Assembly (NCBI GenBank): GCA_014925825.1
Contig: JACGCK010000028.1
Location: 186,001 to 250,000, forward strand
Length of the DNA: 64,000 nt
Direction of reading: 5' to 3'
DNA from: Pholiota molesta
Taxonomy: Eukaryota > Basidiomycota > Agaricomycetes > Agaricales > Strophariaceae
The position numbers and the translations under genes were made by a program. Positions within the stretch are counted from its first letter, which is position 1, and every line of letters begins with the position of its first letter. Positions 42,013 through 55,500 of this stretch are shown here, piece after piece. Under the pieces are notes generated by a model. It was not told the DNA's origin, did no database searches, and was given only the letters and a program-made list of their open reading frames with translations.

Positions 42013-45000
42013 GTAGTTTGAACTATTCAATCCAAACGCCCAGACTGACTCTCGCTTGTACCTTTTGATTTAAAGTGAAATAACGGGAATCCATGTACAG
42101 AAAATCTGCTCTTGACATCTGTAAATGTAGTTCCAAGGAGTATTTTCATTCAAGGAAAAGATTTCCTAAAGCGGGACGTATATTTAGACGCGCAGCACCG
42201 GCGTAGCAATATCGCCCTGATAAGTACGCAAGCGTGACATCCCCAAGCGCCTGCTTAGAGCTGCTTAGACGGGTAGACGGGTGGCCGTGCGGCGACGTGG
42301 AGGAGCGCTCAATGAACGCGGCAATGAGTGCCCCTTGACCGGTTGACCCGTCGTGACAATGGCCGATGGGAATCCTTTTGTATTTCAATTTGGAGGCGAA
42401 AATTCCAGGTGTGATGATGGTAAGTGGGTATATGTGGATGATGGAATGTTTATGTTTATGCGGTGTCTCGAAATGCGATGGGGAGATGGGGTTTGCGCTG
42501 TGCAGAGCCCGCGGAGACGGGGATAGGGGAGGCGTGTGGTTGGTGTGCTGTGTGTTGTGGGAGTCAGGGTGATAGTACTCTGCGGGCGCTTGCTTCTTCT
42601 GCTCAAAGCCTGGACTTTGGCGATGAATGTGGTAAAATTCTGGACATGCATATGCGGAAACGGGCGTAAATTCACTGTATACATAGCTTGAATATGCAGC
42701 GAGCGCATGGTAGGGATGTTGTCCTGATCGACACTTATAATTACACATACCTCGTGGGCTGGAAGGAAAATAGCAATGAAATTGCTATATATAACTCATT
42801 GCGATAGTAAATTTAGCTATGCACCAGAGAGGGACTGCGTAAGACAAGTGTAAGTGTAAGATATGCCATCCGCCTGTGGGTGTACATAACATCTGCGCGA
42901 TGCGAGACCCAGGTGAGGCTCGCGCGCACGCTCGCACTTCGGCGATCTATCACTGCATGCAGAGCGCAAATGTCAGGGATCACAGTCTGGATGCTTGCGT
43001 ATTAATGATTTGACAGGCATAGATAGTTTGTTGCCTCTGATACTACATAAAGGTCGCACCTTATCGTGTCTAGATAGTAGACCACGTATGAATAGCCCGT
43101 TGCGAATTGGGTGCCCGTTTCTCCTAGACATGGAAGTGCAAAAGGAAAGAGGGACTGTTCAACATCTGTATTCAACAGCAAGTTTCATTTGGGGGCACCT
43201 TGAGGCTGGTGCGGTGAGCCAACCGTGCACTCGATTAGATGGCGCATAATTAGCCTGAGGAAAGAGATATGTAAGGGTACAAGTCAAAGTCGATTTGGGC
43301 ATCCGAAAGCTATTTTAAAGTCCATTGCCACGAACTGCCAGTGTCGAGATGGTATCTCTCCATGCACATCAGACTGCGCAGTCCGACCCACATAAACTGT
43401 AAAAGGGGAAGTGGAAAATGCGAGGATGGACACGTTTTCAGGTCAGGCACGGACAGGGTGAGATGGGGGAGGCGATGCGGTTGGTGGGTCTTCGAATCGA
43501 TCGCCTATGACTTCTTACTAGGGTCATACATAGTTGTGTCGATAATAATATGGACCAGATATAATATATACAGTATATAATGCGCAGTAGCTATCTTGGT
43601 AAGTGTGAGGGCGTATGTGCGCTGTAGAATTAATGGCCACGATTTATCTCTTTCGGGAATACAGACCGCGCAGGCTGGTCCAGGCTATCTTAAGTAAAGG
43701 TATTTTCTAGGGTCTTTCCTCCAGAAACTTAAGGCACAATGGATCATAAAATAAGCAACGTACAGGTGCCTGGAGTGATAGCAAAGCATTGCTGCGTTTG
43801 TACACGACGAGATAGATGAATTGGGAAAATCACATCGCTTAGATGGACGTCGTGGACTACACGCTGTGATTGCATAACTCGAGGAACACACGTAGAAAGC
43901 TACCGATATACTCAAGTTGCAGGTGTAAATGCTCTCGAATACATAGACGAGAATACATAGTTATCCGAATCTTACGGTGAAGACCTGGTACGAATCGTAT
44001 ATGAATCATGATCGTGTCGAAGCCAGCGTATGAAGGCACCGAACTCATGTTTAAGCGCTGAAACAACATCAAAGCGCAGACTGCGTGGGTCATATATCTC
44101 TCGATTACATACCCCATCTGAGAAGGCACTGATCAGGCCTGGGATTGGACGACTTTGAAGAGGGCGAGGAGGAGAAGCATTCCAGGCCTTCCAGATGCGG
44201 TGGCACGCGGCGGAAGTGATCGATCGATCGGATGTACGCACCTTTGCCTCCGTGTCCATTTCCGTCCTGTTATGATGTGCAAAGTTATTGCGTGTTGATA
44301 TGCGTGTAAGTAGGCTGAAGCCGAGAAGGTTTGGGTACTTTGAGTACGTCGGTAGGTGAACGGCGTCAAGGTGATTTGCTGTTGCATGATGGGTGTGCTA
44401 GGTGTGCCACCGGTGACGCCGAGGTGTTTGGGTTCGACCTGGGCTCGACGGATTACTATACGGGCTTGAGTGGGTGAATGAATTGGCTTGAGTATTAATT
44501 TCTAATTAAGGGCGTTGCCGACTGTTTTCATATTCGTTGCCGGTCAGGATATCGGTGGATTTATGGGCGTTAGGTAACGTATGTTCCTAGATATGATATT
44601 TCTGACCACAGACGATGGCATTCGCAGGGGTTCATGGCAAGAGTCATTGCAAGAGGGTTGTGCTGTCAATGAAATGAACGACACAAGGTTGGGCAACCGA
44701 GTAGAGTATGAGCGCATGCAAGACTTGGTCACCTGTGAAGCTTTGGAGGAAAATTACAGCGAGGGGGTGGTTGCGTCTCATACGCCCCGGTTTCGGCGTA
44801 TCTATTGCAACCTGACACGGCACATTTGTGGCCGAGAATGTTGAATTTTTAGATGCCCATAATCGAGAGAGGGTTAATGGCGCCAGCTGGCAAAGTGATT
44901 ATTGTTGTTCTGAATTCAGCGCAGTCGGTGGATAGCGCAGCGAGGGGCAATGAAAACTCTACATCGAGTGCTGGCAGATGGCGCTGGCAACGTCGCTGAA

Positions 45001-45077
45001 GACGAGAGGCGCGCAACGCCCGAGCGCAGGAGGGAATGGCAGACAGGCACGGTGGGAAGGGGTAACGGGTCACGCTT
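42013..45077. other. Unassigned 3 kb region
   Basis: No gene supported. 42123-42260 is a diverged copy of 39500-39640, extending the BTB tandem duplication. The minus-strand frame at 42146-42748 is His/Ser/Pro-rich with no domain and overlaps this duplicated block. Between 43 and 45 kb only short, unrelated open frames occur. Confidence 0.4.
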
Positions 45078-47269
45078 GTGCCTGGCCAGCTCTATCCCCC
45101 TCCCGACCAACCTCCCCTTTCAACCACCATCTCTTCCCACCGCAATCATCCTCCCCCAGCCCCGCCGCCATTCCCCCCGGCGACCACCGCGCAGAGCTCG
45201 CACCACCGCCGTTCCCACACCCCGTTCCCACACCGCGCAGCCTCCTCAAAGCGATACCACCCACGGGAACGACGAGCACGAACAGCCCCCGTATTTTCAC
45301 TCAGCGCGAGCAGCATGCCCGTCCGGCCGCCCTCGTCAGCCCGCCCAGGGACATCGGCCTCTGATATGCGGCCGATGACCAGCAGCGCCCAGTTTGCGCC
45401 GTACGACCCAGCCCTCGATGAGGAGGAGGAAGAATTCGACGAGAGCGACGACGAGATGTCTTTGCCTTCCTGCCCCCGACAACGGCCGAGCAGGAGGAAC
45501 AGCGGGCGCAGATCGACACTGGCGATGCAGCTGCAGGAGGGGCCGCGGCATATCACCACCAGCAGGAGATGGGGGGATACCCGGCGATGCAATACGGCCA
45601 GCCCCAGGGGACGTCGCCCTATGCCTTGGGCGGCGCGGGGACGGCTGCTGCCGCCCATCAAGCGCAGTACTATGCCCAGCAACAACAGCAGCTTCCCCCT
45701 CACTCCAGCAGCGCCATGAGTCCTCGTTCAGCCCCTTTTCCTTCTCCCACTTCCCCAAAGGCGCCCCAGCGGACCCTAGTTCGACCAGTACTTTTGAAAT
45801 CGACCGTGGGACCACTGGGGTATCTGAGCTGTCCTCGACAGTGGACTTGACCCATGGGAGCGACCGGGGACGTCATACGGGGCCTCGCATCAGGCGGGGC
45901 CTTCGAGTCTGAGAATGGCAAGCAACAACCCATATAGCCCAGCGGCGGCTGGCGGGTCAGAGGCTGACGGCACATATGCCTATGTGCCCGATCATCATGC
46001 TTACACTACTACTACACCACCAAGCACCGCACCAGCTAGCATCACTACTATCCCCACAGCTGTCAACGCTGCCCTCCCCACGCCGTCCCGTCAAATCCCT
46101 ACGCCGCCTACGCCCACCCGCGATCCACCTTGCCCCCGCCCCGATCACCCCCGTCCCCCTCCACGGACTCGCACCCCAGCACGGGCGCGGGCATGTCGGC
46201 CGCGGGGCACATGGGCGACATCTACAAGCTGCGGCGGCTGACGAGCACCAACAGCGTCGCGGCCGGCGACGCGGCGCCCAGCGGGGTCCCCGTCGAGGGC
46301 GGCCGCCGGGTGGTGCAGAGCGACGACGACGAGGAGGACGAAGAGGAACGAGGACGCCGGCGCGGAGGGCGAGGACGAGGAGCGGCGGCGGCGGAAGGAG
46401 GTGCGCGTGAGCCTGCCCGGGACGCAGGCGAAGCGGAGTCGGAGTCGGAGCAGCCGGGCGCACCACGACCGCGCGCCCAGCACGCAGCACGCCCCGCGCG
46501 GCGCGGCGCACCCCGAGGACGACGAGGACGCGGGCACGAGCGACACCGCGGGTCGGAGAAGGACCGCAAGCCCCTGCGGCGCCGGACAGCAACGGGTCCG
46601 CGCCCGCCCCCGACGCCGCCACCTGGACGCGAAGCACAGCGGGAAGCGGCGCAAGCGCTCGGGGAAGCACCGGTCGAAGTCGGGCGGCGGGACCGCGGGG
46701 GCGTACGCGGGCGACGCGGGCGCGGCGGAGGCGGGCGCGGTGGAGACGCTGCCGTATGTCGGCGCGGTGACGAGCGGGATCCAGGTCAGGAGCCGCACGC
46801 ATGGCGAGAGAGGAGGAATCCCAATGCGCAGCCTTATGCTGGCTATGCGGCGCTGGCGAATGCCTCTGGATATGATTATGGGGCGAGAGGTGAGTGGACT
46901 ACATCCCTTTTCATCACTTAATTTCTTTGCTATCGTTCGCGCGCTCTTTCGTCCATTCCGCCAATTTTTGCGGTCTATTAATCTCTAAGTACGGTGGTGC
47001 TAACTACATCTTTCTCAGGCTCTCGCCCGACTACCCATACTGCGCATTCGCAACGCAGACCTGGCACCGCGAACACACAGACACAGGCATCCGGTACCTT
47101 ACGGCGGATGTCGACCTCTGGTTCCTTCGTCACTAGTGGAAAACGCCGGCTCGGCAAAGGCGATGAACTGGAAGATGAATATGACGAAGATGGCGATTCT
47201 ATGAGTATGAGCGGGATGAGTGGGGGCAGTATCAGGGATGACGAGAGTCGGGAGGGCAGTATCAAGTGA
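45078..47269 (+). CDS. Low-complexity acidic/Arg-Ser-rich protein gene, exon structure uncertain
   Basis: Unrecognised. A plus-strand coding signal is visible in pieces: APYDPALDEEEEEFDESDDE (about 45390-45450), then in another frame VFAFLPPTTAEQEEQRAQ and a Gln/Tyr-rich run (45455-45700), HMGDIYKLRRLTSTNSVAAG and SDDDEEDEEE (46200-46350), and VRVSLPGTQAKRSRSRSSRA (from about 46400). The final exon after a GT-AG intron (46890 to about 47018) reads SGKRRLGKGDELEDEYDEDG and ends DESREGSIK with TGA at 47267-47269. The frame switches have no obvious introns. Either small introns were missed or there are indels in this very GC-rich stretch. Likely a disordered, possibly regulatory or RNA-associated protein; no function assigned. 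Confidence 0.4.
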
Positions 47270-49664
47270 GTGTTTTCTTATTTCTGCTCCAGTTTGGTCG
47301 TGGTCTCTGCTTTCTTGCGTTCTTGCTTCATTTTTCTGTTATTTTGCTTTCTTTCCTGCTATTTTTCGCCCCTTTTCTTTTCTGTCATTATTTTCCCCTC
47401 GACAACGTCCCGCCGTCTATCAACAACCCACCGACAATCCGACTCGACGTGCAACACTCGCACCGCTTCACAACCCTGGTCATATGAACATTCGCTTTGC
47501 GCTCTATCTGCGCCTTGCCATGTTCTCCTCTTCTGGACGTCTCGCCTCGTTTTCTTTCTGTCTGAGACCCATTTTCATTTTTTTTCTCTGGCTGTCTGTC
47601 CGTCTGGCATTTCGCCTATTCGCATATTGCTTTCGTGTTTTCATTCCGTGTCCGTACTCGGGGCTCGGTTCTGGCCACCCGTGTATCCGTCTTTCCTCTG
47701 TGCTGTTCGGGCTCGGGCGTCCATTTGCTCTATCTTGGCCTGTCATCCTCCTATTCTTATTTTTCATTTCCTTGCGCTCGCCATTTGCGTTGACGTGGAC
47801 TAAGGAGGTGTTATCTGGACATTTGGCGTTGGGCCGGTGTTTGGGGCCGCGCTAATCCTGTGTCGTGCTTCTTTGTTTGATGTTCATTTTTTGGATGCGA
47901 TGGAGACTTCTGGCTCAGTCGATGTGGGCCGGAGTTTGTGATGTCGGTGGTGTCGTTGCGCGCGAACGTGTGCATCCGTTGATGGGAACGTTGTTCGGTT
48001 CCGGGTCATCATGGGATTTGTTATCACTGCTTGACCATGTCGGTGTTGGGGATCACACGACTTGGCGCGGTCAGACGATTTGAGTGCGTTGCGGGCACGG
48101 CTTCCAGCTATGATTTTTTGGCGTTTGGACGGGCCGTTCGGTCTTCGCGGATTGCTTCGATTTTCTTTTTCTTTCTCTTGCATTTTCTTTGCGCATTATC
48201 TGTGGGCTGTGAGAGCCTGGTTCTGTGTTATCGCATTTGTCATTCTCGCTTCTTTTCTCACTTTGTCGGGCTGTGCTCATTCGCTGCGATGCACTATTAT
48301 GGGTTATGGACTCTCATCCAAACTCTCTACGGGTGCTGCGCTCCGTTGGGAGTGCATGGCCATTTTAGGGCCTGGGGTGCGAAGTACCCCGGTCCTTTTT
48401 CATCTTGCCCACTTTATTTTGGGGCGTGGTTCGAGGTTCCAACACGGATTGGGATGGTTTTTTTCGCACTTTTTCGCAGTGCCAGGATGGGTGGGATAGG
48501 GGCTATTTTCGGTGCGATCTTGTTAGCATCGTATACGCCCTTTGGAGTGCGGTGATGTCGCCATTCGCGGCGCTCCGTCCGAAGATATTTTTGGCATTGG
48601 TGCTATGTTTTTTCTCGTCGTTATTTTTGACGTGTTCTCTTTCTCTATCTTCATCTATTTTGGCCTTTGGGGTTTCCTTGGGTTCATTGCTTGTTGCTCT
48701 GGCTTTCGTCATTTGGTCGTCGACCTCATAGGGGTAGCTGGGCATTTTGCTTCCGCCCTTTTGTGTTCTATTCTTGGTGTTTTGTTTTCCGTTTATGGCT
48801 TGCTTCCGCCCCCCTCCTCTGGTCGATCATGCATCAGACGATCGTACCAATGATGATCGGTGCATTGATCGCGACCAACGGAAATGCGCACGTTGCAGAC
48901 AATTCACTGGAATGTGTTTTTTCTCTTTCGATGGCGGCGGGGGTGGCATAACGAGCGCCGTGCGTTCCGGCTATTGGCATTCTTTTCGTCCTCTTGGCGT
49001 TCTTTCTGCCTCGAGGGCGTCGTGGCCTGGGCGAGGCACCAGAGCCAAGCTCTTTGAATCGAGCAAGGGTTCGCAGGTCGATCTGCACGTGGTTCTCGTT
49101 CTCGTTCCGTCGTCGTCCTGCTTTTGCCATTTCTTCTCCTGGTGCAGCGCCTGCATTCCTTCTGTACCTGCGCGTCACTGATGCCCAGTGGGTGCTGACG
49201 ACGGCCCATTGGCGATGAGTCGACGGCATCATCGCTCGCACTTCCCGCCGCGTGGGCCCTCGAGCGCCTGTTTAGTGCTTCTTGTCCCGATATGGGACAC
49301 GGACTGCCTTTTTTGGGGTGCACGCCCCTTTGAATGTGGGGTTCGCGCCTTCCCCGCAGCGTCGGCGGGTTAGGTAAGGGACGTTCGACGCGCGCGCGAG
49401 GCAGGATGGAGTTCTGGCTTTCTGATTCCTGCCTGTCGCCTGGGCTGCGTGGACAACGCGCACGGGGGGCTGGTGCACCAGGCGCTAGGTTCAGGCCTTT
49501 CTTTTACGTTGGCGTGCTCGAGAAGCGTACTGGATGGACGATTATATGGCGTTCCATTCCCCCTTTTCTTGACCATTTCTCTCTTCTTGACTTAGTCCTC
49601 GTAGCATCACTTGTCATTTACTCTTTACTCTTTCGCTTTTGCTTTGTTATTCCCTTTTCTTGAC
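47270..49664. other. Unassigned 2.4 kb, C/T-rich on the plus strand
   Basis: Long stretches of T/C with many overlapping hydrophobic (Phe/Ser/Leu) open frames in all plus frames, as expected from pyrimidine skew rather than coding. Probably 3' UTR, 5' UTR and promoter sequence between two plus-strand genes, unusually long for this window. Confidence 0.4.
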
Positions 49665-52574
49665 ATGTCTTCCTCCAATTCTCATTCTACCTCTATTTCG
49701 AAACATCCGATGGTGTTGACGCTGACACGCTCTACTTCGCCCTCTAGGATGGAATTCGACTTTGACGCCATCGAAGATGAGGACAGCCCATTCCCAGAGG
49801 TCCGCGCCTCAGTGTCGAATATCGACGACCCAGATATGCCAGCAATGACCGTCCGCATGTGGTTTGTTGGCTTGTTGTGTGTATGACTAGCAGGTACGTT
49901 CGCTGTATTTTTGTTGTGATGCGGGGACTGGCGCTTACGCCCTTTCAATTATCAGTGCTCTCAATGTATTCTTCAACTTCCGGTCGCCGGCGCCGTCCAT
50001 TGTACCTCTTGTTCTCCTCCTTGTGTCCTACCCATTCGGCAAATTCCTCGCATTCTCTCTGCCTATAACGACCTACCGTATTCCGCTCCCAAATATCCCT
50101 CGACGTTGGTTCCCAGCGCATCAGCCTTCCTTCGCCCCATGCCGCTTGTTTGTCAACCTCATGCTACCACTCACCTACCCCCGCACGTACGAACTCTCTC
50201 TCAACCCTGGCCCATGGAACATCAAGGAACACGTACTCGTATACATCATGGCGAATGTCGCCACGGGCAATCCGTACGCGCTGAACGCCATCGTGGTGTC
50301 GGACGTGTTCTACCACATCAAGATGGGATACTGGTTCTCGCTGACGCTCGTGCTGGCGACGCAGCTGACGGGCTTTGGCCTTGCTGGGCTGTGCCGCCGC
50401 TTCCTGGTGTGGCCGGCGAGCATGGTGTGGCCGCAGAATCTCGTCGCGTGCACGCTGTTGAATACGCTGCATGCGGAGGATGATGATGATGGTATTGGGA
50501 TGTACGGGGGTACGTATGAGCCTGGCAGTAAAGGCATGTCGCGGTACAAGTTCTTTATCATTGCTACGCTGGCCAGTTTTGTCTTTTTCTTCCTCCCTGG
50601 TGCGTCTTTCCTCCAGCCTGATCCTATTTTTTCTCGGGCGCTAACGCTGAGTGATGTGATGTATAGGATATCTCTTTGAAGCGCTCTCCATCTTTTCGTT
50701 CGTCTGTTGGGCTGCACCGAACAATGTCCCTGTTAACCAACTCTTTGGTGTTCGCTCGGGATTGGGCATGAGCGTTCTCACTTTTGATTGGACCCAGATT
50801 AGCTGGATAGGAAGTCCCCTGATGGGTATGTTTTCGTCCGCATTTCACATTGAAATTGTTATTCAATTTGAACTATAGTTCCCTGGTGGGCTGAACTACA
50901 CGTTATGATTGGATTTGTTCTCTTCTTCTGGATTTTGACGCCCATTCTATATTATACCAACGTATGTTCCATTACTTTCTCCGTCATCTATTTGTGCTTA
51001 TCCAGACCAGTCATGGGATCTGGCATACTTCCCAATCTCGGCCAACGAGCCCTACGACCGCTTCGGCAACGTCTACGATGTCCAACGCATCCTCTCGATC
51101 AACGACACATTCGACGAAGCTGAATATTTCAAATATTCACCGCTCTACCTTCCCGCAACCTATGCCATGACCTACCTTCTCGCATTCGCGCTTAGCACTT
51201 GCGTCATCGTTCATACCGGATTGTACCATGGCAAGGCTCTGTTTAACGGCCTCAAGAAGGTTCGCGTCGAGGCGGACGACATTCACGCGAAACTCATGCG
51301 CAACTATCCCGAGGTGCCCGACTGGTGGTATCTAATTGCGTTCGCAACGTTCTTCGGCCTGGCGGTAGTCACAGTGGAGGTATGGGACACTGGTGTACCT
51401 GTTTGGGCGTTGCTGTTGAGTGTGATGTTGCCTGTGGTGTACGTGCTGCCTTCTGGGTTTATCTATGCGATGACCGGCCAGGGTGTAAGTTTCTTTCCCC
51501 TTTGGTTTTAGTGGTTGTGTCCTGAATGCTAATGGGGATGGGCAGATCACAATCAATATCCTAGCGCAAATAATCCCGGGAACTTTGCTGCCGGGCAAGC
51601 CTTTGGTCAACATGCTCTTCAAAGCGTACTCTGTACAAACACTTTCGGCTGCAACTTCATTTGTACAGGATCTGAAACTGGGCCACTATGTCAAGGTTCC
51701 TCCGCGGGCAACGTTCATGGGTACGTCTCCTATATTGGATAACACGAGGGCTATTGCTAATGTGGGCATGTATAGTTCAAATGATCTCCACGATCCTAGC
51801 TGCTTTCATTCAAGTAGGAGTGAAGGAGTGGATCTTCGCCAATGTGCACGACATGTGTGACCCAAATCAAAAGTCGCAGTTGACATGCCCGCATAATCAA
51901 GTTTTCTTCACCGCGTCAGCCGTATGGTGCGTATTCACTGTCCCCCTTGTCCGCGTGCCTCGCTCATATATATTTGATTGGTAGGGGTCTCGTCGGTCCA
52001 ACAAAACAATTCGGAACGGGATCAATCTATCATCCTCATCTTTACGCAATCATCGTCGGCGCTTTCCTACCGCTACCTTTCTACTTCTGGCAAAGGAAAT
52101 ACCCCAAGTCATGGACGCGCTACGTCAGCACACCAGTCATCCTTAACGGCGTATCATCCATTCCACCTGCTACGGGCATCAACTACTCGTCCTGGTTCGC
52201 CGTTGGTTTCGCCTTCCAGTACCTCATTCGCAAGCGCAACTTCGCCTGGTGGAGCAAATTCAACTATGTGCTCAGTTCAGCCCTGGATAGTGGCACGGTG
52301 ATAGCAGTCATCATCATTTTCTTCACACTGCAATTCCCGAGAGGAGGTAGCATTACCGTCAATTGGTGGGGTAATTTGGTATTCCAAGATAGTGAGTTTT
52401 CAGAGTCTCGCTGAAAGATTTCTTGATGCTGACTGTAATTGTAAGCTGCGGACTGGAACAAAACACCGCTCCTACAGATACCACCTGGTGGCGTTACATG
52501 GACAGGGTTCCCTCCAGCGACTGATAGCGCCGGTCTACCACTTGCAACAGCACCATGATGGTACTTGCGCTTGA
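49665..52574 (+). CDS. OPT-family oligopeptide transporter
   Basis: Proton-coupled small-peptide (or metal-peptide conjugate) transporter with many membrane segments. The start ATG at 49665 (MSSSNSHSTSISKHPMVL) leads to EVRASVSNIDDPDMPAMTVR. Family signatures: ALNVFFNFRSPAPSIVPLVL, LNPGPWNIKEHV (the NPG/KEH signature), VPVNQLFGVRSGLGM, FALSTCVIVHTGLYHG, ITINILAQIIPG and KVPPRATFM. A long C-terminal block includes FPRGGSITVNWWGN, and the stop TGA at 52572-52574 follows PDGTCA. About ten short introns. The first intron is unclear: the simple GTTTGT...TATCAG splice (about 49862-49954) would drop part of the first membrane segment, whereas reading through gives WFVGLLCV and then a stop. Plasma-membrane location inferred from the family. 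Confidence 0.92.
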
Positions 52575-55500
52575 TATCCCCTCTTGATTCTGATTCAATT
52601 ACGCCTCTTTACATGACCGCCACCGCCATCACTGTCTGTTACCCCCTCCGCTCTGCACATTAGACATGTTGGGCGCATACCTATACACCCCCGCATACCC
52701 AAAATTTAACTAGGGCACGCCAAAGCCCTTGTAATATCTTCACCCAATCTCATTATATCCTATCGGCACCAGTGAATTTATGGACCTGCCTGATACCTCT
52801 TTCACTCCCTCACTACTCCCTTCGAGCTCATGTCTTTCCCTATTCCTGCCCCACCTTTGATATCTGTATCGACTCTGAACATCTACAAATTTAAGGCTAC
52901 TATTCCCCGTCGATGACATTACGATCGCTTCCCCATTCGGCATCTGGCGCAGGGTGTGCATCCGTCTGCAATCGGTGCCAGACGACAGCAACGACAGCTC
53001 CAACCGCCACATGCATCGCCCGAATGTAAAATGCCATCTACCGCCCAATATAACCGGCGCTCGCGGTGCTCCGTTTCCAGCCCCTGGCATCGAATCCGTA
53101 GTCGATGCCGATGTCTGCAACTTGGGATAATCGTCGCACCAAACACTAGTACCAACATCTAGTACCAATAGATCCCAATCCGGGCCATTCTTCAACTTCC
53201 TCTCCGGCCCCTGAACATTGTTCCCTTGTATATGATGCTTACTAGCCACCAATATTGGATTACAATTATTTCCCTCTTTTTTCTGTCGATCAATGATCCG
53301 AGGTCTCGTTTTATATATCTGTTTACCTCTTCTTCGGTATAGTAGTCAGTGTCTATCTTTGACTCCCCGTCCCTCTCTTCTTTTCTCTAAATTGGCAAAT
53401 TTATAACAGTAGATATATCAGAATTTTCTTTGAAATTAAAACCTAGTCCTTGAAGTCTATTAAAAGAAAGATCATGTGCAATATCAACCACGCATCTCTT
53501 ATTAGCTCTTATCCTTCAATCATTGCGGTTCGTCGCTCAATGCAGAGTTCTTATGAATCAAGTTCACTGCGGTATTACTGTATCCGCCTTTGTTATATAG
53601 CGCTCACGATTGAATAGGAGGTACTTAGTATGGAGATCTTGATTCTTGAGTCTGGGTGGGTCCAGCGAGCGCTCATTTATTTCCAAATGGGGAGTATTAT
53701 GTACCCAGGCGCCATGAATGGGACCTACAGCTTCCTGTAACTGTGAAGGCCGCTTGCGTGGATCTGTGGCTCACTGCGAACCGTCAGCGACATTTGGTAA
53801 GTCTGACGCCACCAATGTTTCAAAACACATGGTGTTCTTGCTCCTTTGATCCCAAAGCAGAATGTGCAAATCCTTTCGACGCTTCACATAGTCACAGCTC
53901 CGACCAAACGACCATGCTTCGGGATAGCTAGAGCCTTCCAAGATGGGCCTTTGAGCGACTAATTATGCTTAGAGTATTCGTCGTGCTCCGGTAAATTTTT
54001 GAAGGAAGAGTTTGAAGGAGACCTTGGCCCACACAATGGTGTCAAGTCCCTGCGGCTTGTAGAGCTACGCAAGCTTGTTCAAATAAATAGATTATTCGAC
54101 CTTCCCCTTTGATAAGGCGATGTTTCCTTGCCTACGTTAGGTAGAAGAATAAAATGCATAGTGAATATTGCTATAGTTATCAGCAAAATCTCATTCAATC
54201 TACTACTGAATTTGTTGTCAAGTGGTTTTCTTTGTTATTGGTAGTACGATATGTGAATATCCAAGAGAAATCGTCAATGCTAATTAGAGTGCAGTCTATT
54301 TTCAGAATTGTCTATCCTTGAAGGTCATATATATAATCACAATAATTTGGCATATCTGACCATCTGAACCTGAAGTGAATTTGTCAAGAAATTTCAAAGG
54401 AAATTTCCCGCCTACATTCTGGTCCAGCAGCTGGATACCATGTATCCTTCTGTCAAGAGTTGCTATCCATTAGAATAGGCGCGCCGACGGTTGTCTGCGT
54501 GAAACGTTCACAACAAAGGCCACATAGAATTTCCGAATCTCCTTATATGTGTCAATAGAGTTCAATTTCGAGCGAGCATATTGTTGCAACTCCGTAGAAA
54601 TCGTGAAGTGTAGTCTGGATTCTGTAGGCCTTGGAGTACCCCAATTTGGGTAATAATTTGAGAGGATTTCCTCGGGCCCGTGATTAGTCCGTAAAATTGG
54701 TCAGGTTCTCAGCAGATGTTGAAATTCTGGCAGTCCTGGCGTTTTTGAAGGAGTTAGTTCGAGCTGTAAATTAAATGTGACTTACTGCATCCGAGGGCCG
54801 AGAGTTTTTAAAAGTCCCTTTCTCGGGAATTTTTGACATATGGACATGGCATGAACCATGATTTTTTTTTTCGGAGGACAAAGGACCTGTATCGAACGAA
54901 CGGCATTTCTCCTTGTCAATCGGTAATTACAGCGTGCGACGAGCCGGGAGCAGGCGACATACTTACCAGTATACTGTTAGGTTTTAGGTTTACGTAGGCA
55001 TTTCCTCTTCCCAGTGTGGGCTTGATGGATTCAAACAAGGCGCCTGGCTAAGCCGAGCGTCTCTTTGAAGCTTTTGGTCCGATGACTATTCTCATTTAGC
55101 CTATATAAGCTCTTATAAGGTTCAAGAAACTTAGGACTAGCCAGGGATTTATCAGAGAGATTGCATCATAGGCTTCATAGCAACTTCGCGTTTCATCCTC
55201 ACCGCCGTTTCATTTATTGACCGCAATGCTTGAGAGGTGGTTACTAAGGAATTTCAGGGCTTCGATGAATGTTTGCATTGTTATAATTAGGGGCGCTTTT
55301 CCTAACCACTTTCGTTCATGCCCCTTGCGTCAGCTCAGATCGTCTAAATTTGAATTAGGTTCGCTGCTCAATGATATAACGATATAAATTACGAGGTAGT
55401 TTCGGATTTCAAATAGTTTCGCATTCCCTTTCATCTCTCCCACCATAACGAGCGCTAGGTCATCATGAACATGGCCCACAAGTTCAAAGTGAGTGTAGTC

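Noticed and set aside
42146..42748. Minus-strand open frame of 200 codons
   Set aside because: His/Ser/Pro-rich without domain, and its start overlaps the duplicated trailing block of the BTB cluster.
45957..46802. Minus-strand open frame of 281 codons, Arg/Ala/Pro-rich
   Set aside because: Shadow of the GC-rich RS/acidic stretch on the plus strand; almost only a few amino acids.
52740..53252. Minus-strand open frame of 170 codons downstream of the OPT gene
   Set aside because: No recognisable domain, no homolog pattern and no intron signals; likely chance.
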